NCBI GenBank assembly: GCA_013397435.1
Contig: VZRG01000871.1
Location: 244,090 to 308,089, forward strand
DNA from: Erythrocercus mccallii
Lineage: Eukaryota > Chordata > Aves > Passeriformes > Dicruridae
Reading direction: 5' to 3'
DNA length: 64,000 nt
The position numbers were made by a program, and so were the translations under genes. This document shows positions 49,801 through 62,253 of the stretch, piece by piece. Numbering within the stretch: the first letter of the stretch is position 1; every line of letters begins with the position of its first letter. The notes under the pieces were generated by a model. It was not told the origin of the DNA. It saw only the letters and a program-made list of their open reading frames with translations, and made no database searches.

Positions 49801-51552
49801 TGGCCAAATGAAGTTACGGTCCGTTCCCCCGGTGTGCAGAGTGAAGAGCAGTAAATGCTGGCCTTTCCCAGAGCAGCGGGAGCAGCGTCCCTTATCAGCA
49901 GGAATTGCTGCCCGGCTGATGTAATGATGCGTGATTTGTTTCCCAGCGCTTCTGGGGGTGCTCTGCGTTATTGTCCCCCTTGCTAAACTAAATGTGGTGG
50001 GCTGGGTTGGTGCTGCTTGAAGCAGTGTTACCAATAATACGAGTGGCCAGCGTGCTGTGTTTAAACATATCCTTTTCCCCTCTTGCATTCGAGTAAACAT
50101 ACCGTTTTCTTTCTGAAGAGGCTAAAAAGTTAAGATTTTGTAATGCACCCTCAAGTGAGAAAAAAAAACCCCCCAAAACTTCTCTCCTCACCTTCTTTGT
50201 TCGTTCCTAATAAACAATGTGAAATGCAGCTTTCTTGCATTTCCTCTAGATGAGAAAACCTGCCTCACGATTTCAACATGTCTAAACGTTTTCATTAAGT
50301 CTAGACGTCTACATCACGTTCTCCCTCCCTCCCTCACAGAATGTGACAGCTGCTGAGTAGAACGATGATATGAAGCAGAACAACTTGGGGCAGCGTTTGA
50401 GGTACTTACATTCCAAAATCGGTATTATTTTCAGGATTATTAGAAACTCACCGAGACATTTAACTTTTACCTTCATATCTGTTCAACATATATTTTCATA
50501 GCTTTCCGTGTTGTTACAGTAGGAGATAATATCTGGGCCAGATTAAAGGCCTGGGCATTGTAGACTGACTCTAAAGGGCTCCTGGTGTCATGTGATACTA
50601 TCAGACTCTCAGCTTTTACTGCAAGAAAAATGTAAAAAATAGAAGAAAACAGAGTTGGGGTTTTTTTTAATGAAGTATATTTCCAACCTTCAAGGTTGCA
50701 AAAATAGATTCTGAAAAGGTAAACAACTGAGCTCAACAGCTGTATCAGACCTGAGGCCAGGTCTACATTACAAAATGTTGTCCTTGACTGTCTGCTGGGT
50801 GAAATAGCCTCCTCTGTTACTGTGCTGTCAGCTGGGAGGATCAGCAAACTCAAGCAAGATCCACGTGGATAATGGATGGGAAGAGTTGCCATACAAAAAT
50901 GTACCCTGGAGACCAATCCTTGTTTGTCACCACTAGATTTTGCAGGAGCAGGCAGAAGGAGCACACTTTTATACTTATTTTCACTGTTTAATTGGAATCA
51001 AAAAGGAAAATGAGATTGTGATTGATTTGGGGTTTGGATTTTTTTCCCCTCATAGTGTTTCCTTACATTTTTCCCATCTCTGTAGTGTTGCACAACCTGT
51101 TATTAACCTCTTGAGAAGTATGGCAGATCTGTAATGAATTCTTTGCATCCTAATCATGCAGTGCACAGCTGAGGAAAACCTCAAGCCTGCACCCCTGCAT
51201 CACAAAAACACCTTTCTCCACATGCCATCCCTCTCACATCTTATCTATTTCTGCTGGAAATGTTCTGGTACCTTGACTGTCTCCCTTGGGAGCCTGATCC
51301 CCTGCCTGGTTGCTCTGACTCTTAAAAACATCTTCCCTGCTATCCAAGCTGACTGGTTTTGTTTTTAACTTTTGAACATGTATATGCTGTCACCCCTCAC
51401 ACTGGTGCATTTTGCCATTTTTCTATAATTCAAACCCTTCCATGCTTGGATTTCCTCTGAGCCAGTTACTGATTATTGGCTTCACCTCCCTCAGCCCAGC
51501 CTCTTTCCCCACAGCCTGCCTAGAATCTTCCTCTGTCTATTCCAGCCCAAGT
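49801..51552. other. Upstream flank of LRP6: no gene seen
   Basis: Composition falls back to AT-rich soon after about 49.9 kb. The longest open frame is 163 codons on the minus strand at 50473-50964, with no family motif and no splice-flanked conserved segment. I recognise no repeat. Confidence 0.6.
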
Positions 51553-51915
51553 ATCATAAAATCATGGAATGACAGAAAGGTTTGGATTGGAAGGGGTCTT
51601 AAAGAACATGTAGTTACGATTGCCTGCCATGGGCAGGAATACCTTTCACTATCCCAGGTTGCTCCCAAGTCCAAGTCCAACCTGGCCTTGGACACTTCCA
51701 GGGATGGGGCAGCCACAGCTTCTCTGGGCAGCCTGTGCCAGGGCCTCACCAACCTCATAGAGAAGAGTTTTTTCCTGATATTTGACCTAGATCTGCCCTG
51801 TTGAAGTTTGAAGCCATCCCCCCTGTCCTATCGCTACATGTTCTTGTAAATAATCCCTCTCCATCTTTCTTGTAGGCTCCCTGCAGGTACTGGATTCTGG
51901 CCCCAATTACATCAC
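51553..51915 (-). mobile_element. CR1 LINE copy, 3' half (interrupted by a solo LTR)
   Basis: Minus-strand CR1. Its 3' terminus is at 51553 (plus-strand ATCATAAAATCATGGAAT, a decayed ATTCTATG repeat). The decayed ORF2 C-terminus is readable: WHRLPREAVAAPSLEV, and YLQGAYKKDGEGLFTRTCSD. The copy is cut at 51915 by the LTR and resumes at 52369. Confidence 0.93.
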
Positions 51916-52363
51916 TGTCATGGTTTAGGAGCGGTGCTCCCCAATTTAGTGCTCCCACCAAAACTCTCCAAACTTTGTGATGTCACTCACTTCCCCAGAC
52001 CCCCACTCCCCTTTGCAGCAGGATGGAGAGGAGAACTGGAGGCACAAAAAAGGCAAAAATCATGCGTTGCAAAACAGTGATGAGATTAGAAAACAACAGT
52101 GTCAGCATTATAGTAAAGGCAGAGAGTACAAAAAAGAAACATTATTGCTCACTGTAGGAACCCAAACAACAGACAGAACCTGGGCCTCCTCATTTCTCTA
52201 TTCACCTTGGTTACTCAGCTGGAAGGAACCCCTTCTCCTCAGAAGAGACTCCCTTCCCCTCATCCCTAGCACTCACAGAAGGTGTGTAGAAAAGCTTCCA
52301 TGTCCTTGCCATGACCTCTCCTGGCTACTACAAAAATTAACCCTCTTGGGTGGAAGCAGGACA
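51916..52363 (-). mobile_element. Solo LTR of an avian ERV inserted in CR1
   Basis: A 448-base element that begins TGTCATGG and ends CAGGACA on the plus strand, giving 7-base inverted ends with one mismatch. Read on the minus strand it starts TGTCCTGCTTCCACC and continues GAGGGTTAATTTTTGTAG, resembling the avian LTRs that begin TGTCCTGGTTTCAGC. It is flanked by ATCAC (51911-51915) and GTCAC (52364-52368), a 5-base target duplication with one change. Five bases fits ERVL-type elements. No internal retroviral genes are present, so it is a recombined solo LTR. Confidence 0.85.
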
Positions 52364-52368
52364 GTCAC

Positions 52369-52748
52369 CCTGAAGCCTTCCCATTTCCAGGCTGAACAAT
52401 CGCAGTTCTCCCAGCCTTTCCTCACAGCAGATGTGCTCCATCCCTTTAATCATTTTGTTGGCCTTCTCTGGACTCATTCCAACAGGCTGATATCTTTCCT
52501 GTGCTGGGACCCCACTTCCCATGGGCCATTTCTGGGGCTTGTCCATGTCCCTCTGGATTGGCCTGTCCTTCAGTTGTGTCACTGCACCCTCAGCTTGGTG
52601 TCACCTGCAAACCTGCTGAGGTGCACTCGATCCCTTCATCTGTGTTATTAATGAAGATATTTAAGGGATGCTGGTTCCATATGGACTCCTGAGGGACACC
52701 ACTAGTCACTGAGGTACATCAGGACTCTGAGCCATTGATCACTGCCCC
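52369..52748 (-). mobile_element. CR1 LINE copy, 5' half (continues beyond the LTR)
   Basis: Continuation of the CR1 at 51553-51915. Plus-strand text resumes with CCTGAAGCCTTCCCATTTCC. On the minus strand KMIKGMEHICCEERLGELR and LFSLEMGRLQGD are the ORF2 C-terminal domain. Further upstream the active-site region GTGTCACCTGCAAACC encodes FAGDT in place of FADDT. The spacing between these parts is shorter than in a full CR1, suggesting an internal deletion near 52515-52530. The 5' edge is fuzzy, at about 52745. Confidence 0.88.
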
Positions 52749-53902
52749 CTGCAAAAATGGCCTTTTTTGAACCCTTTTCCCCATCAGTGCTTAGGATTCA
52801 AGACCAAGTCTATCGCCTAAATGTTTGTCAGCTTTACTTCTAATTCATACATGGAGAATTAACTGTATAGCAGAAGCTTTTACAAAGTAAAATAGAGGCA
52901 AGATTAGCACACACAAAAAAGCCTCCAACAGGCATGATTTCTCTGAGATGATTACATTTCTTTATTTGAGTTTAAAGTCAAAGTAAATGGAGAGGGAAGG
53001 TCTCTTTTATTTTAGTAAGAAGCTCCTCTTGTTGGTCGCAGTTATTGTCATTCACTTTAGAAAGACAAACCCTGGTTTGCTGGCTCAAATCTGGCTGAGG
53101 CTGAGAAACCTGGACAGCTTTACCCTGACCTCTGAACTGGGATGGTGGCTCAATGATGCAAGAGCTTTCATGGGATTATTTTAAAACTTGAGTGAGTTCC
53201 CTGGTTTGGTTGGTGGCCCAGCTTCACAAACAGTTGTGTCAGCCCCCAGGACAGCAAGGGGCAGCAGCTGGAGCTCATGAAACCAGCAGCGACTGCCAAA
53301 GTCACTCTGCTTTTGAACTGTGCCCTGAGTTCAAGGGGAGTCAATGGGATCTTCTGCAGAACCAGAACCAAAGTCCCTAATGAGCAAAAACTGTTAGAAG
53401 AAGATGGATGCTCAGCAAATGAATGTGTAGCTGCCCACATCACAGAAGCCACTATCATAATTAGCTTTCTCACTGAATGTTTCAACAAGAATTAATGGGC
53501 ATAGCATGCTGAAATGCTGGTCCCTCTGAAGGCAATGGTAAATTTCTCACTGATTTCAAAAGGGTCAGGGTTTCATGGTGAAACTCAAGCTCAAGTCCTC
53601 ATGCCCCCAGCAGGAAAGTCTGCAGCACAGGAGCCTGGGAAATGGGATGTAATGTTGCCATCCAATGATGCCTGTTATGACCATTTCACAGAATAAAATG
53701 AGACACCCTGACTTGTGACATCATTTTCATCATCTTGCCACATTGCTTAGGTCATACAGTTCATAAAGAAAAATGTTTCATTCAACTCTTCCTCAAAACA
53801 AGGTTAGTTCTAAAAATTGTGATAGAAATGACTGATACAGTTTATCCAATTCCAAGAGTGCAATGGGTTCACCACGGTGTTCCTTCAATGAATAGAGGAC
53901 CA
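52749..53902. other. Intergenic stretch: no gene seen
   Basis: No exon or RNA gene recognised. It contains two degraded pieces of a TTGACTTCAATGGGA-like word (53325-53355 and 53523-53575) that may belong to an ancient amniote repeat. Confidence 0.6.
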
Positions 53903-54205
53903 GATCATAGAATAATAAAGAATTTCTTCCACTGTCCCTTGTCCTATCACTAATGCCCTCGTGAAAAGCCCCTCTCCATCTGTAAGCCCCCTTCAGGCAC
54001 TAGAAGGCTCGAAGCCTCCTCTTCTCCAGGCTGAACCACCCCAGCTCTCTCAGCCTGTCTGTGGCAGAGCTGCTTCAGCCCTGTGCTCATCTTTGTGCCT
54101 CGCCTCTGGATCCAGCAGGTCCACGTCCCTCCTGTGTGGGGGGCCCCAGAGCAGGATGGAGGACTCCAGGTGAGGTCTCATGAGAGCAGAATCACCACCC
54201 TCAGT
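53903..54205 (-). mobile_element. CR1 LINE fragment with internal deletion
   Basis: Minus-strand CR1. The left end ATCATAGAATA (53904-53914) is the 3' terminal signature, but it joins within a few bases to AAGAATTTCTTCC (53918-53930), which normally lies about 200 bases further inside. CTTCTCCAGGCTGAACCACC and the GGGGCCCCAGAGCAGGATGG region follow. It is dead, with no continuous reading frame. Confidence 0.88.
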
Positions 54206-57200
54206 GATCATGTTTTTCTTCTTGAAGCTCAATCACAAGCATCCATACTTTTCCCCTCACTTTTCCTCCCATACCATATGAACTGCACCTTTTTCCCAGG
54301 ATACAGGTGCCTTACAAGCAGATTTCCTTGAACAGGGAGTCATCTCTCTAGTCCAGCAATTTTCTCCAGGCATCAAACCTGACTTGTTTTTGCCACTACT
54401 ATTACCACAGTCAAATCACAGCAAAATTTAGCATTTCCACTAATTCTGGCGTAATTTTCCCATGAAATAGCCCATCAAACCCCCTTTTTTGTCACATAAG
54501 GAGTTGCCTTTTCTCCTTGCATTTCAATACTATTTTACTATTCCCCCCAACTCTCCCTTCTCCCTCCCCCATACTCATCCTTTCTCTCCCATCTTCTGTA
54601 CCAGAAGAGGCTGCCTGGATGAGAACTGCGTTTCTTTGTGGCTAAAAAAAATCCTTACAACAAAAACTTCACAGAGGAGAAGGTGCTCGAGTTCAGCAGC
54701 CCATACAAGCAAGCTAGTCTAACAGAAATGCAGCAATATCCCCACAGGGAAATATGAAATAAGATGACCTGGAAGGCTTGGGCATTTTCTTTATGACTTT
54801 GGAGGAGCGTTTGGACTCCTGCTGATGGTGCATTCAAGGTCAGGCTGTCTACCTACTACCTCTTTTCTCCTCTCCCATCTCCCAGGGAGTTGAAAACAGC
54901 ACTGCCTGAGGATACGCTTCTTCAGCGGTCATGTTTTTAAGTGTGAACCATGCAGGATTCTGATTTTAATTTGGCACTGCCCATCAGACCACAGGGCAAG
55001 CCCAGGACTTTCCTTATGAATATTTAGCCGTAGCTACATTTCAAAGCCATATTATAAAAATGTCATTTGAGAAAGTTACTGTTCTAAAATTTGTTAAGTG
55101 CTTTAATGCTATGTTGATACAGCGAAAACATCCTTTTAAAAGAGCTCACATTTCAGGCTGACAGACACCAAAACACTATTTTGTTTTAGTTTGCTCAGCC
55201 TTTCAAAACCAGTCAGCATCTGGGCTCTATTAACCATAACGTGCGTGACTTTTAAGCAACAACAATTTAAGAATATTTCCTTTTCAACCCGCTTTCAAAC
55301 CCCTTCAGCGTTTTGCAATACGCATAATATTTAACAATTCTGCTTTGCACTGCAGCCTTTGAAGTTTAAAAATTAGTTACTGGTAAAACCTTGTACATTT
55401 TCTTGCACTCTTTTAGTCACAGGGATTAGTGACTAGAATTTATGCCTGTGGTCAAGAAAGGTAAGTCACTGTGTCACAGTAATTAGCAATCTTTCCTACA
55501 AGAGTTTTCAGTCTTTACGTGTGTGTCTTACGGTGTTACACACCACGTGTGTGTAGAGAAGAACTCATTTGCCACCTGCAGTAGCCACTTCTGGGCTAAA
55601 GTACTCTACCACAGAGTGCAGTTTATGGCAAGCAAAGAGACCCATCCCTCTTCATTCAGACTTCGTGAGGAAGAGTCATATTTATATTTCCTATTTGTAT
55701 TTCATATTTATAGCCATGTTCATATTATGTTGATATTAATATCTTTATTTTTATGTTCATATACAAATTAGTCTGCAGTTCAGCAAAGACACCAAGCACC
55801 TCATGAATATGCCTGTGGAGCATCAGCCTGATATCTCTTCAGGGGTGTTGTTTTTATGAGCTGTAGTCAAGTTCTCAAAATAGGCTAGAAAAGCACACTG
55901 AGTTCCTCAGAGCAGGAAAGATTGCCCTCTAATGGTTCATCTCTGGTTTAATGTCTGCTGTGTTTTATGAAATGCTCCCCTTCTATGTGATTTGTAAGGT
56001 AAGGCCACACAAATGCAAGATGTTGGAACAATTTATTATTTCAAGGAAGACCCAAATCTTCATTATCCTCTTAATTGATGAATAAATTAATTATTAAAAG
56101 CAAAGGTGAAGGCACATTCTTGGTAACATTTTCATTAAACTACCATTAGCCAGGGTTTCTCAGAGGAAGAGGAATGCTTCTGACAATTCAGAACTATTAC
56201 TCATACTGGATTTGACAAATTTTATATTTCACTGTGAGAAATGTTTCAAGGTCTAAAAAATGGCATGAAATATCATATCCAGTTTATTTCAGTATCATAA
56301 AAGTTTTTGTGAATGCCCTAGAGATCGATCTCACATGAGTAAACTTCAAGGAGCAAAATTCTTGCCTTTGAAAAAAATCTTTAAATCAACTAATCACAAG
56401 GCATTGCCTGTTACAGCAGGGATGCATGTAGGTCCTTAAGCTTGCACTGGCTGTATATATAAAGGTTTCTGTGGCTTATGGCCTGTAACTCATTCTGCAT
56501 GTGATGAGGGGATGGAAGAGGCAATTATGTAGGGCTGAAGTGTCATTCACTGCCTTTCCATTTTCATTAGTTCTTTGAATAATTTCCTTGTGGTGTAGAT
56601 TTCAATAAATACTCTTCCAATACAGCTGGCAACTACATGTAGATACGTGACAAAGGAAAACTCAGAGAAAGTCAGTCCCCAAATCTATTTATTAAAAAAG
56701 TAGTGGCTGCTATGAAGATATTATTGAAAGATGATAATATTCTATTTTGGAATAATTAGATTATATTTTTTCCTCTCAAGAAGAAACAGTGATTAGAGTG
56801 AGGCTACCCAATCCATTCCTCATCCTTCCTTTTTCTACTCTCTCCCCAGTCAAACCCACAAAGACAGTATTTGGTCACATGGATCTTTGCATAAAAGACA
56901 GGGAATTGTGTCTAAATAGCCCTGACTCATAAAGCTCCTTCCAGTGCCTTTTTCAGCGTCAGAGCTTGGCAGTTAATGCAACTTCTACTAATTTTTTTCC
57001 TTATTGCAATTGCAAAAACTCTAATACCTTTATAACAATTTGAAAAGGGCTTACACTGAGCAAAATCCCCGTTTAATCATGGCATATTAAGAAACCCTTT
57101 TTTTTTTTGAACAATGTATTTAAAGTACTATTTTCTCAAAACACTTTTTTCTTTCAAGATAACCAAAGCTCTAAGTGTTGAAAGGAACTATGATTTAGAG

Positions 57201-60200
57201 TCCTATCTTCATTTGTGGTTTAAGAATCCTGGCCCTTTAACAGGAGGAAAAAGCTAGGATATGTGTGGCCTAAGGTACACTGTAGCAGTAAATCATTCAG
57301 TATAGGAAAAGGTGTTCCAGTCACCATAGCAAAAAACCCAAAACAATGGGAACCACAGACCCACAAACAGAACCACAGAACCTATTTAAAGATGGGAGAC
57401 AAAATTTTTTGCAGACCCTTAGCCTTGTTGAACTTCTGACTGAGATTTCTGGTTTAACCACCCATTGCTTTCACCCCGTGCACCCCAGAGACTACAGCAG
57501 ACTCCTTGGCATTACATGGGAGAACTAAAAAGCCTTTCCAAGAAAAGAGGGTAAAATGAGTCAGCTTTGGCTAAACCAAGAGCTGATTCCAACTGATGCT
57601 GGCTTTAGCTGTATAAGCCCCACTGTTGGGTGGAAAGATTTGCAGGCTCCTTGCAGGAAAATGAAAAGCAAAGAAAAAGTAAGAGAAGAGAGGCCTGAGC
57701 AGAGATGAGGGAATGCCACCTAGAGGAAAAATAAAACCCCGACCCCCCCCCCGCCAACAAAGCATTAAAAAAAAAGGGAAAGGAGCTGACTAAAAACCAT
57801 CAGAACCATAGCTCTCAGAGATGCCACAGCCCTCACAAACTCCCTCACAGACCCTGTAGCCCCATAGCCATCACTGCCCCAACAGCCAGCTCAGCCCCCA
57901 CTGCCCCAAGAGTAGGCACTGGTGGCATTGAAAAGCTAGTTTTGGAAGTTTAAAACACATAACTTTTTTATTACTATGGTTTTTTCTGAAACTGACATAT
58001 ACCATGCATTGATAAACTCTGATTAATGTCTCATTATCACATGAACAGAAGCAAAAATAAATTAATTTATATTATATTGGAAAGCTAGTCACTCACGAAT
58101 TCTACACATCTCTTTTGTATGGTTACTTGCTGTATCTTCCCACCTTTACTCTGTTTGCTACCTTCTATGTTCCAAATACCTGATGGTTTAGAAAGTCAGA
58201 AGCTTTAGAAAGTCTTAGAAAGTCAGGATGCTGCAGGTAGGAGGAAGGGACCTGTACTGTGCCTGCTTGCAGCACACAGACACTTCGATTGCTATTTTTG
58301 CTATTGTCAATGCTCCTGAAATAATTTTCATTACCATCACCAGGGATACCCATTTTTGGCAGCTGCAAAAACATGCCAGCACTTAACTACACTTAAACTC
58401 ACCCTGGAGATGGAGTGTTTGGCATATTTCTGGAAAAGCTTCCATATGTAGCAACTCTGCTAGATGTAGCATGTGGATAGACTTCAGCATTCAGGCTTTC
58501 ACTTTTCAAACTCTACTATCCTCTATAATGTTCACTTGAATGGGTTCTACCCTTGCTTTATGCTTTGTTGGAAAGCCACATGTGTATTTTCTTTATCAGT
58601 GAGAAGCACGGAGTGAGCTGTTCTCATGGGTTTAAAACTGTATCTCACGAGCAAATTATTTTTTGCCCTTTCTAAACCAGAGCGCTCCATAAAGGCAACA
58701 TACGGTGTGTGCCAAATCTGGAGTCTTTCCAGAAGTACTACCTGAGTTATCACACGGTGGAAAAACATTTGAACTCCTTATTTCATGCCCTGGAACCAAA
58801 GAAGGACAACATTGTCACAGTTATATAATCAGAAGCAGCCGGGGAAATGTTCTACAGATCCTTTCAGAAATCCTGCCTCTGGGCTGAGATGTTCTGTCAT
58901 GCTGTAAGGCAATTGTTTTGAACAGTTAATGAGCCTCTAAGTGGGAGGACTTGACTTATAAATACGTGCTGGGAGACCTCCCACTGACACCAATGGGAGC
59001 TGCACTAACAAAGACACATAACACATGGCCACTGTAGTAAAGGGATCGTCTCATTCACAGTTTACTCGAAGGACCCAAACTAACCTGGATCCTCACTTGG
59101 AGGATCAAAAAACCCCTGCTTGTAGGATTCACTTACACACAAATATTTCAGTAATGTTGGTGGAACTTGGGTTTTGGGGTAGGGGAAAAAAGCTCTTTCA
59201 TAAAAGCAAACAGAAAAATTTACTCAGAAACTAATTAAACAGCGGGCAAGCCTACAGGAGATCTGTGTCATAGTGAGGGTGTTTCCACCATCTTCTCAGC
59301 ACAAGAACCTATGTTTAAACTTTGTGCAAATTTTCCATCTAGGTGTTGTTGAGAATTGTTGCTAAAGTCACAGTGTCAAAGTCTAAGCTCCACTGATCAC
59401 ATCTTTTCTTCAAGGATGTGCAAGTGGAAGCACAGAGAAACCCTGGTGATGTTCCTGGTAACTTTCAGCCAGAATTCAGCTGCTACTCTGAGGTAGCTGG
59501 TACCAAAGCATCTTGCAAGGAGTTATTTTACCTCATATAACCATCCTTACCATCATAGCATTGTGAGGAAACACCTTTGCAGTCTTCAGAGTGACTTTTC
59601 AAATAAGCAAATGTTTCAAAACATTCCTTATGGTTTAGCCAGTTGTTCTGGATGTTAACTGCTTGTTAAATTTCTTTGAGAAAATACAGAGTGCACAAAT
59701 TACTACTCCTGGATGTTATTGGTATGATGGAATTTTCAATTTTCTATTAAAACAAACTGAACCAAAAAGAAAAGGGATCAGAACAGCCTGAACATGGCAC
59801 GTCTAAACTCTTGCCACTTAAGAAAATGACATTTTATAGGATAGAAGGAGAGGAGTAAGAGAAAAACAGAAGAGAAGTTAATGTGTGACACTCAGGCCTT
59901 TCTTTTTTCAAATTAAATGAGCCAATGTACAGGAAACAATGATCCAGCATAGTTGTGCTGAAACTTAAAAATACTTTTACACATTGTTTAAAATACCAAA
60001 CACAAAGGTGACAAAGAGCAGCAGTTTTATGCTTTGTGCTTTGACATCCTCAAGAAGTGTAGAGACCTAAAGGAAAAAAAGCAAATTTAGACTGTGAGAT
60101 TGAGTGTAGGCTTTCTGAAGAGGAAGAAAAATGTTCAATATATCCTAGCCCTACAGGGGACATACCTATCAAGACACTGGGAAAGCATCTGGGAACAGCA

Positions 60201-61951
60201 TGTACATTCCTGAAGGGTTGTGCAAGACTTCAGGGATGAGGGGCTGCAGCTATCCCACAACTATCAATGAACGGGAATGTAGAGAAGTCTATTGCCTGTA
60301 CAAGAGGATGAGTAATGCACAGGGAGAGCACAGCTGTCTAGGCCCATTTCAGGAGGATGACAGAAAAAAAGTCTACAAAACTATAGCTCTGTGTATGATG
60401 GGATACAGTGTGGGAACTGCTGACTGCAGCACTGGCACTTTAAACTCCACGTTTTTATCAGCATGGAGTGTGGGATGGTAGGATCAAAGCACGTCATCAG
60501 ATTCAAATCCCCTAAGATGGTTTTGCAGGAGGCAGGAAAACAAGATCCAGTCTTAAAACTGCCTTCTCACGTAATTTATTTTTTTTTGTGGTTTTATTTC
60601 CTTGTTTATTTGTTTGGTTTTGTTAGTTGGTTAGTAATTTACTTGAAATAATCCCGAGTATAAGCATTTCCTATTCCCACAGGAGTTAATATGAACTGAA
60701 GCACTACCTGCAGAGAACACACCATGCTGAGTTTGCAGCCCTTTGAGGTAGGGACTTTACACCCTTCTCATCCATTTCAAATAGATTTACAATTCATTTC
60801 TTTATGATTGTTTGCAGTGGTTATAAAATTTGGGCTATTTGCTTTACTGTACAATACCACAAGGCAGTTTTGTTCATGACAGTCTATATTTGCACGCCTT
60901 ATGTTTGCTCAGCACTATGAAGTAACAACATGAAAACAAGCAGCTGCAGAATTTATGACACTCTCCAGGTGACAAGAGTCAATCAGCTTTTGGCCTCCTG
61001 CCATAACAGAACTGGTTACCTTCAGAAAGAGCCACCCCAATGTGAGGCTTGTCATCACAGTGTGGTGATTAATGATCCAGTCCCATGTATGGTGCACAGT
61101 GAAGATCACAGGAGATGTCAGTGGAAAAATAGAAGAGCGCACAGAAGTTTCAGTGTTGGAAAGCATAACAAATTGGATGGATTTTTTTAGTTACTTTGTC
61201 TCGCTCCTTTTTGATTCATAACACAAGAGCATTATCCAGGCAATGTAATAAAGCATCATAGTCAAAAATAGTCAAATAGTCAATCAGAGTCAAAAGAATG
61301 ATTATGGGAAATCTCTCTCCTTCTCTGTTAACTGGAAATGCCAATACATGACTAATGATGCAACCTGATTCAATGTTATTAAAATAGAAAATATGCTTAG
61401 TTTTGTTGTTTTCTACATTATATGATACAGTCAAAATTTTAAAAATGTGTGTATATAATCCTCCACCCAGACCCGTCCAATAAACAAAAAATAGCCATCA
61501 TTTGGGAAGTTAAAAAAAAAAATCAAACTTTTTTAAATCATCAAAAATTCTCATAACTTGTCAATTCTATTTAATAAACTGTTGTTGCCCTCTAGTGTTC
61601 AAACACAGCTTGTAAAGGTCCCTCAAGAAAGATCCAAACTGGTCAATTAATTCCTCATTAGTTCTTAATCCAACATGACAAATAGATGGGGAAAGTAATT
61701 TTTAAAAAGTGTTTCAGTACACCTGCCTAATACCTTGTTTTCTTTACTCAAGCATAAAAGAAGATCTTTCATGTAACAACTTCTAAAGTTGTTTGTTTCA
61801 CTCAAATGTTGTGAAAGGCCACTGAGGTCAGCATCCTCACCAAATCAGCCATGGTGCTTGAGCACCTCTGAGCTTTACCTCTGCCATTCACCGTGCTGGG
61901 CATGCTCTGCTGATTGGGCTGGAGGGCAGTTCCTGACGAAGATGGGCCACT
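54206..61951. other. Intergenic stretch: no gene seen
   Basis: About 7.7 kb of AT-rich upstream DNA. Open frames are 93 codons or less, without splice support or family motifs. Visible items are a C-run (57743-57752), a triple TTAGAAAGTC repeat (58187-58224), a TCCCACTGACACCAATGGGA-like palindrome (58978-59001) and an AGTCAA-rich stretch (61257-61292). Confidence 0.6.
58187..58224. repeat. Three close copies of TTAGAAAGTC
   Basis: TTTAGAAAGTC at 58187-58197 and 58204-58214, then TTAGAAAGTC at 58215-58224. It is a small local duplication. Confidence 0.85.
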
Positions 61952-62253
61952 GAATAATCCCAGAGTGCTTTGGCTTGGAAGAGATCTTAAAGATCAGCTC
62001 ACTCCAACCCTTGCTCATGGGCAGGGACAGCTTCCACTAGCCCAGGTTGCTCAGAGCTTGGTCCAACCTGGCCTGGAACACTTCCAGGGATGGGGCAGCC
62101 ACAGCTGCTCTGGGCCACCTGTGCCAGGGCCTCATCACCCTCACAGGGAAGAATTTCTTCTCAATATCTAATCTAAACCTTCTCTCTTTTTAGTTTAAAG
62201 CTATTCCCCCTTGTCCTATCACTACATGTCCTTGTGAAATGCCCCTCTCCAGC
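61952..62253 (-). mobile_element. CR1 LINE 3'-end fragment (about 300 bases)
   Basis: Minus-strand CR1 3' end. Plus-strand text includes TTGGCTTGGAAGAGATCTTA, CACTTCCAGGGATGGGGCAG, GGGAAGAATTTCTTCTCAAT and CCCCTTGTCCTATCACTACA, all standard antisense CR1 wording. The terminal octamer repeat is decayed. The fragment is 5'-truncated near 62253. Confidence 0.92.

Noticed and set aside
50473..50964. 163-codon minus-strand frame upstream of LRP6
   Set aside because: No recognisable domain, no CpG or promoter context of its own, and not splice-flanked. Left as chance unless transcripts show otherwise.
60200..60481. Cys-containing 93-codon plus-strand frame, considered as a MANSC1-type exon because MANSC1 neighbours LRP6 in mammals
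   Set aside because: It does not match the MANSC cysteine pattern as I know it, and no flanking splice sites or signal peptide exon are evident.
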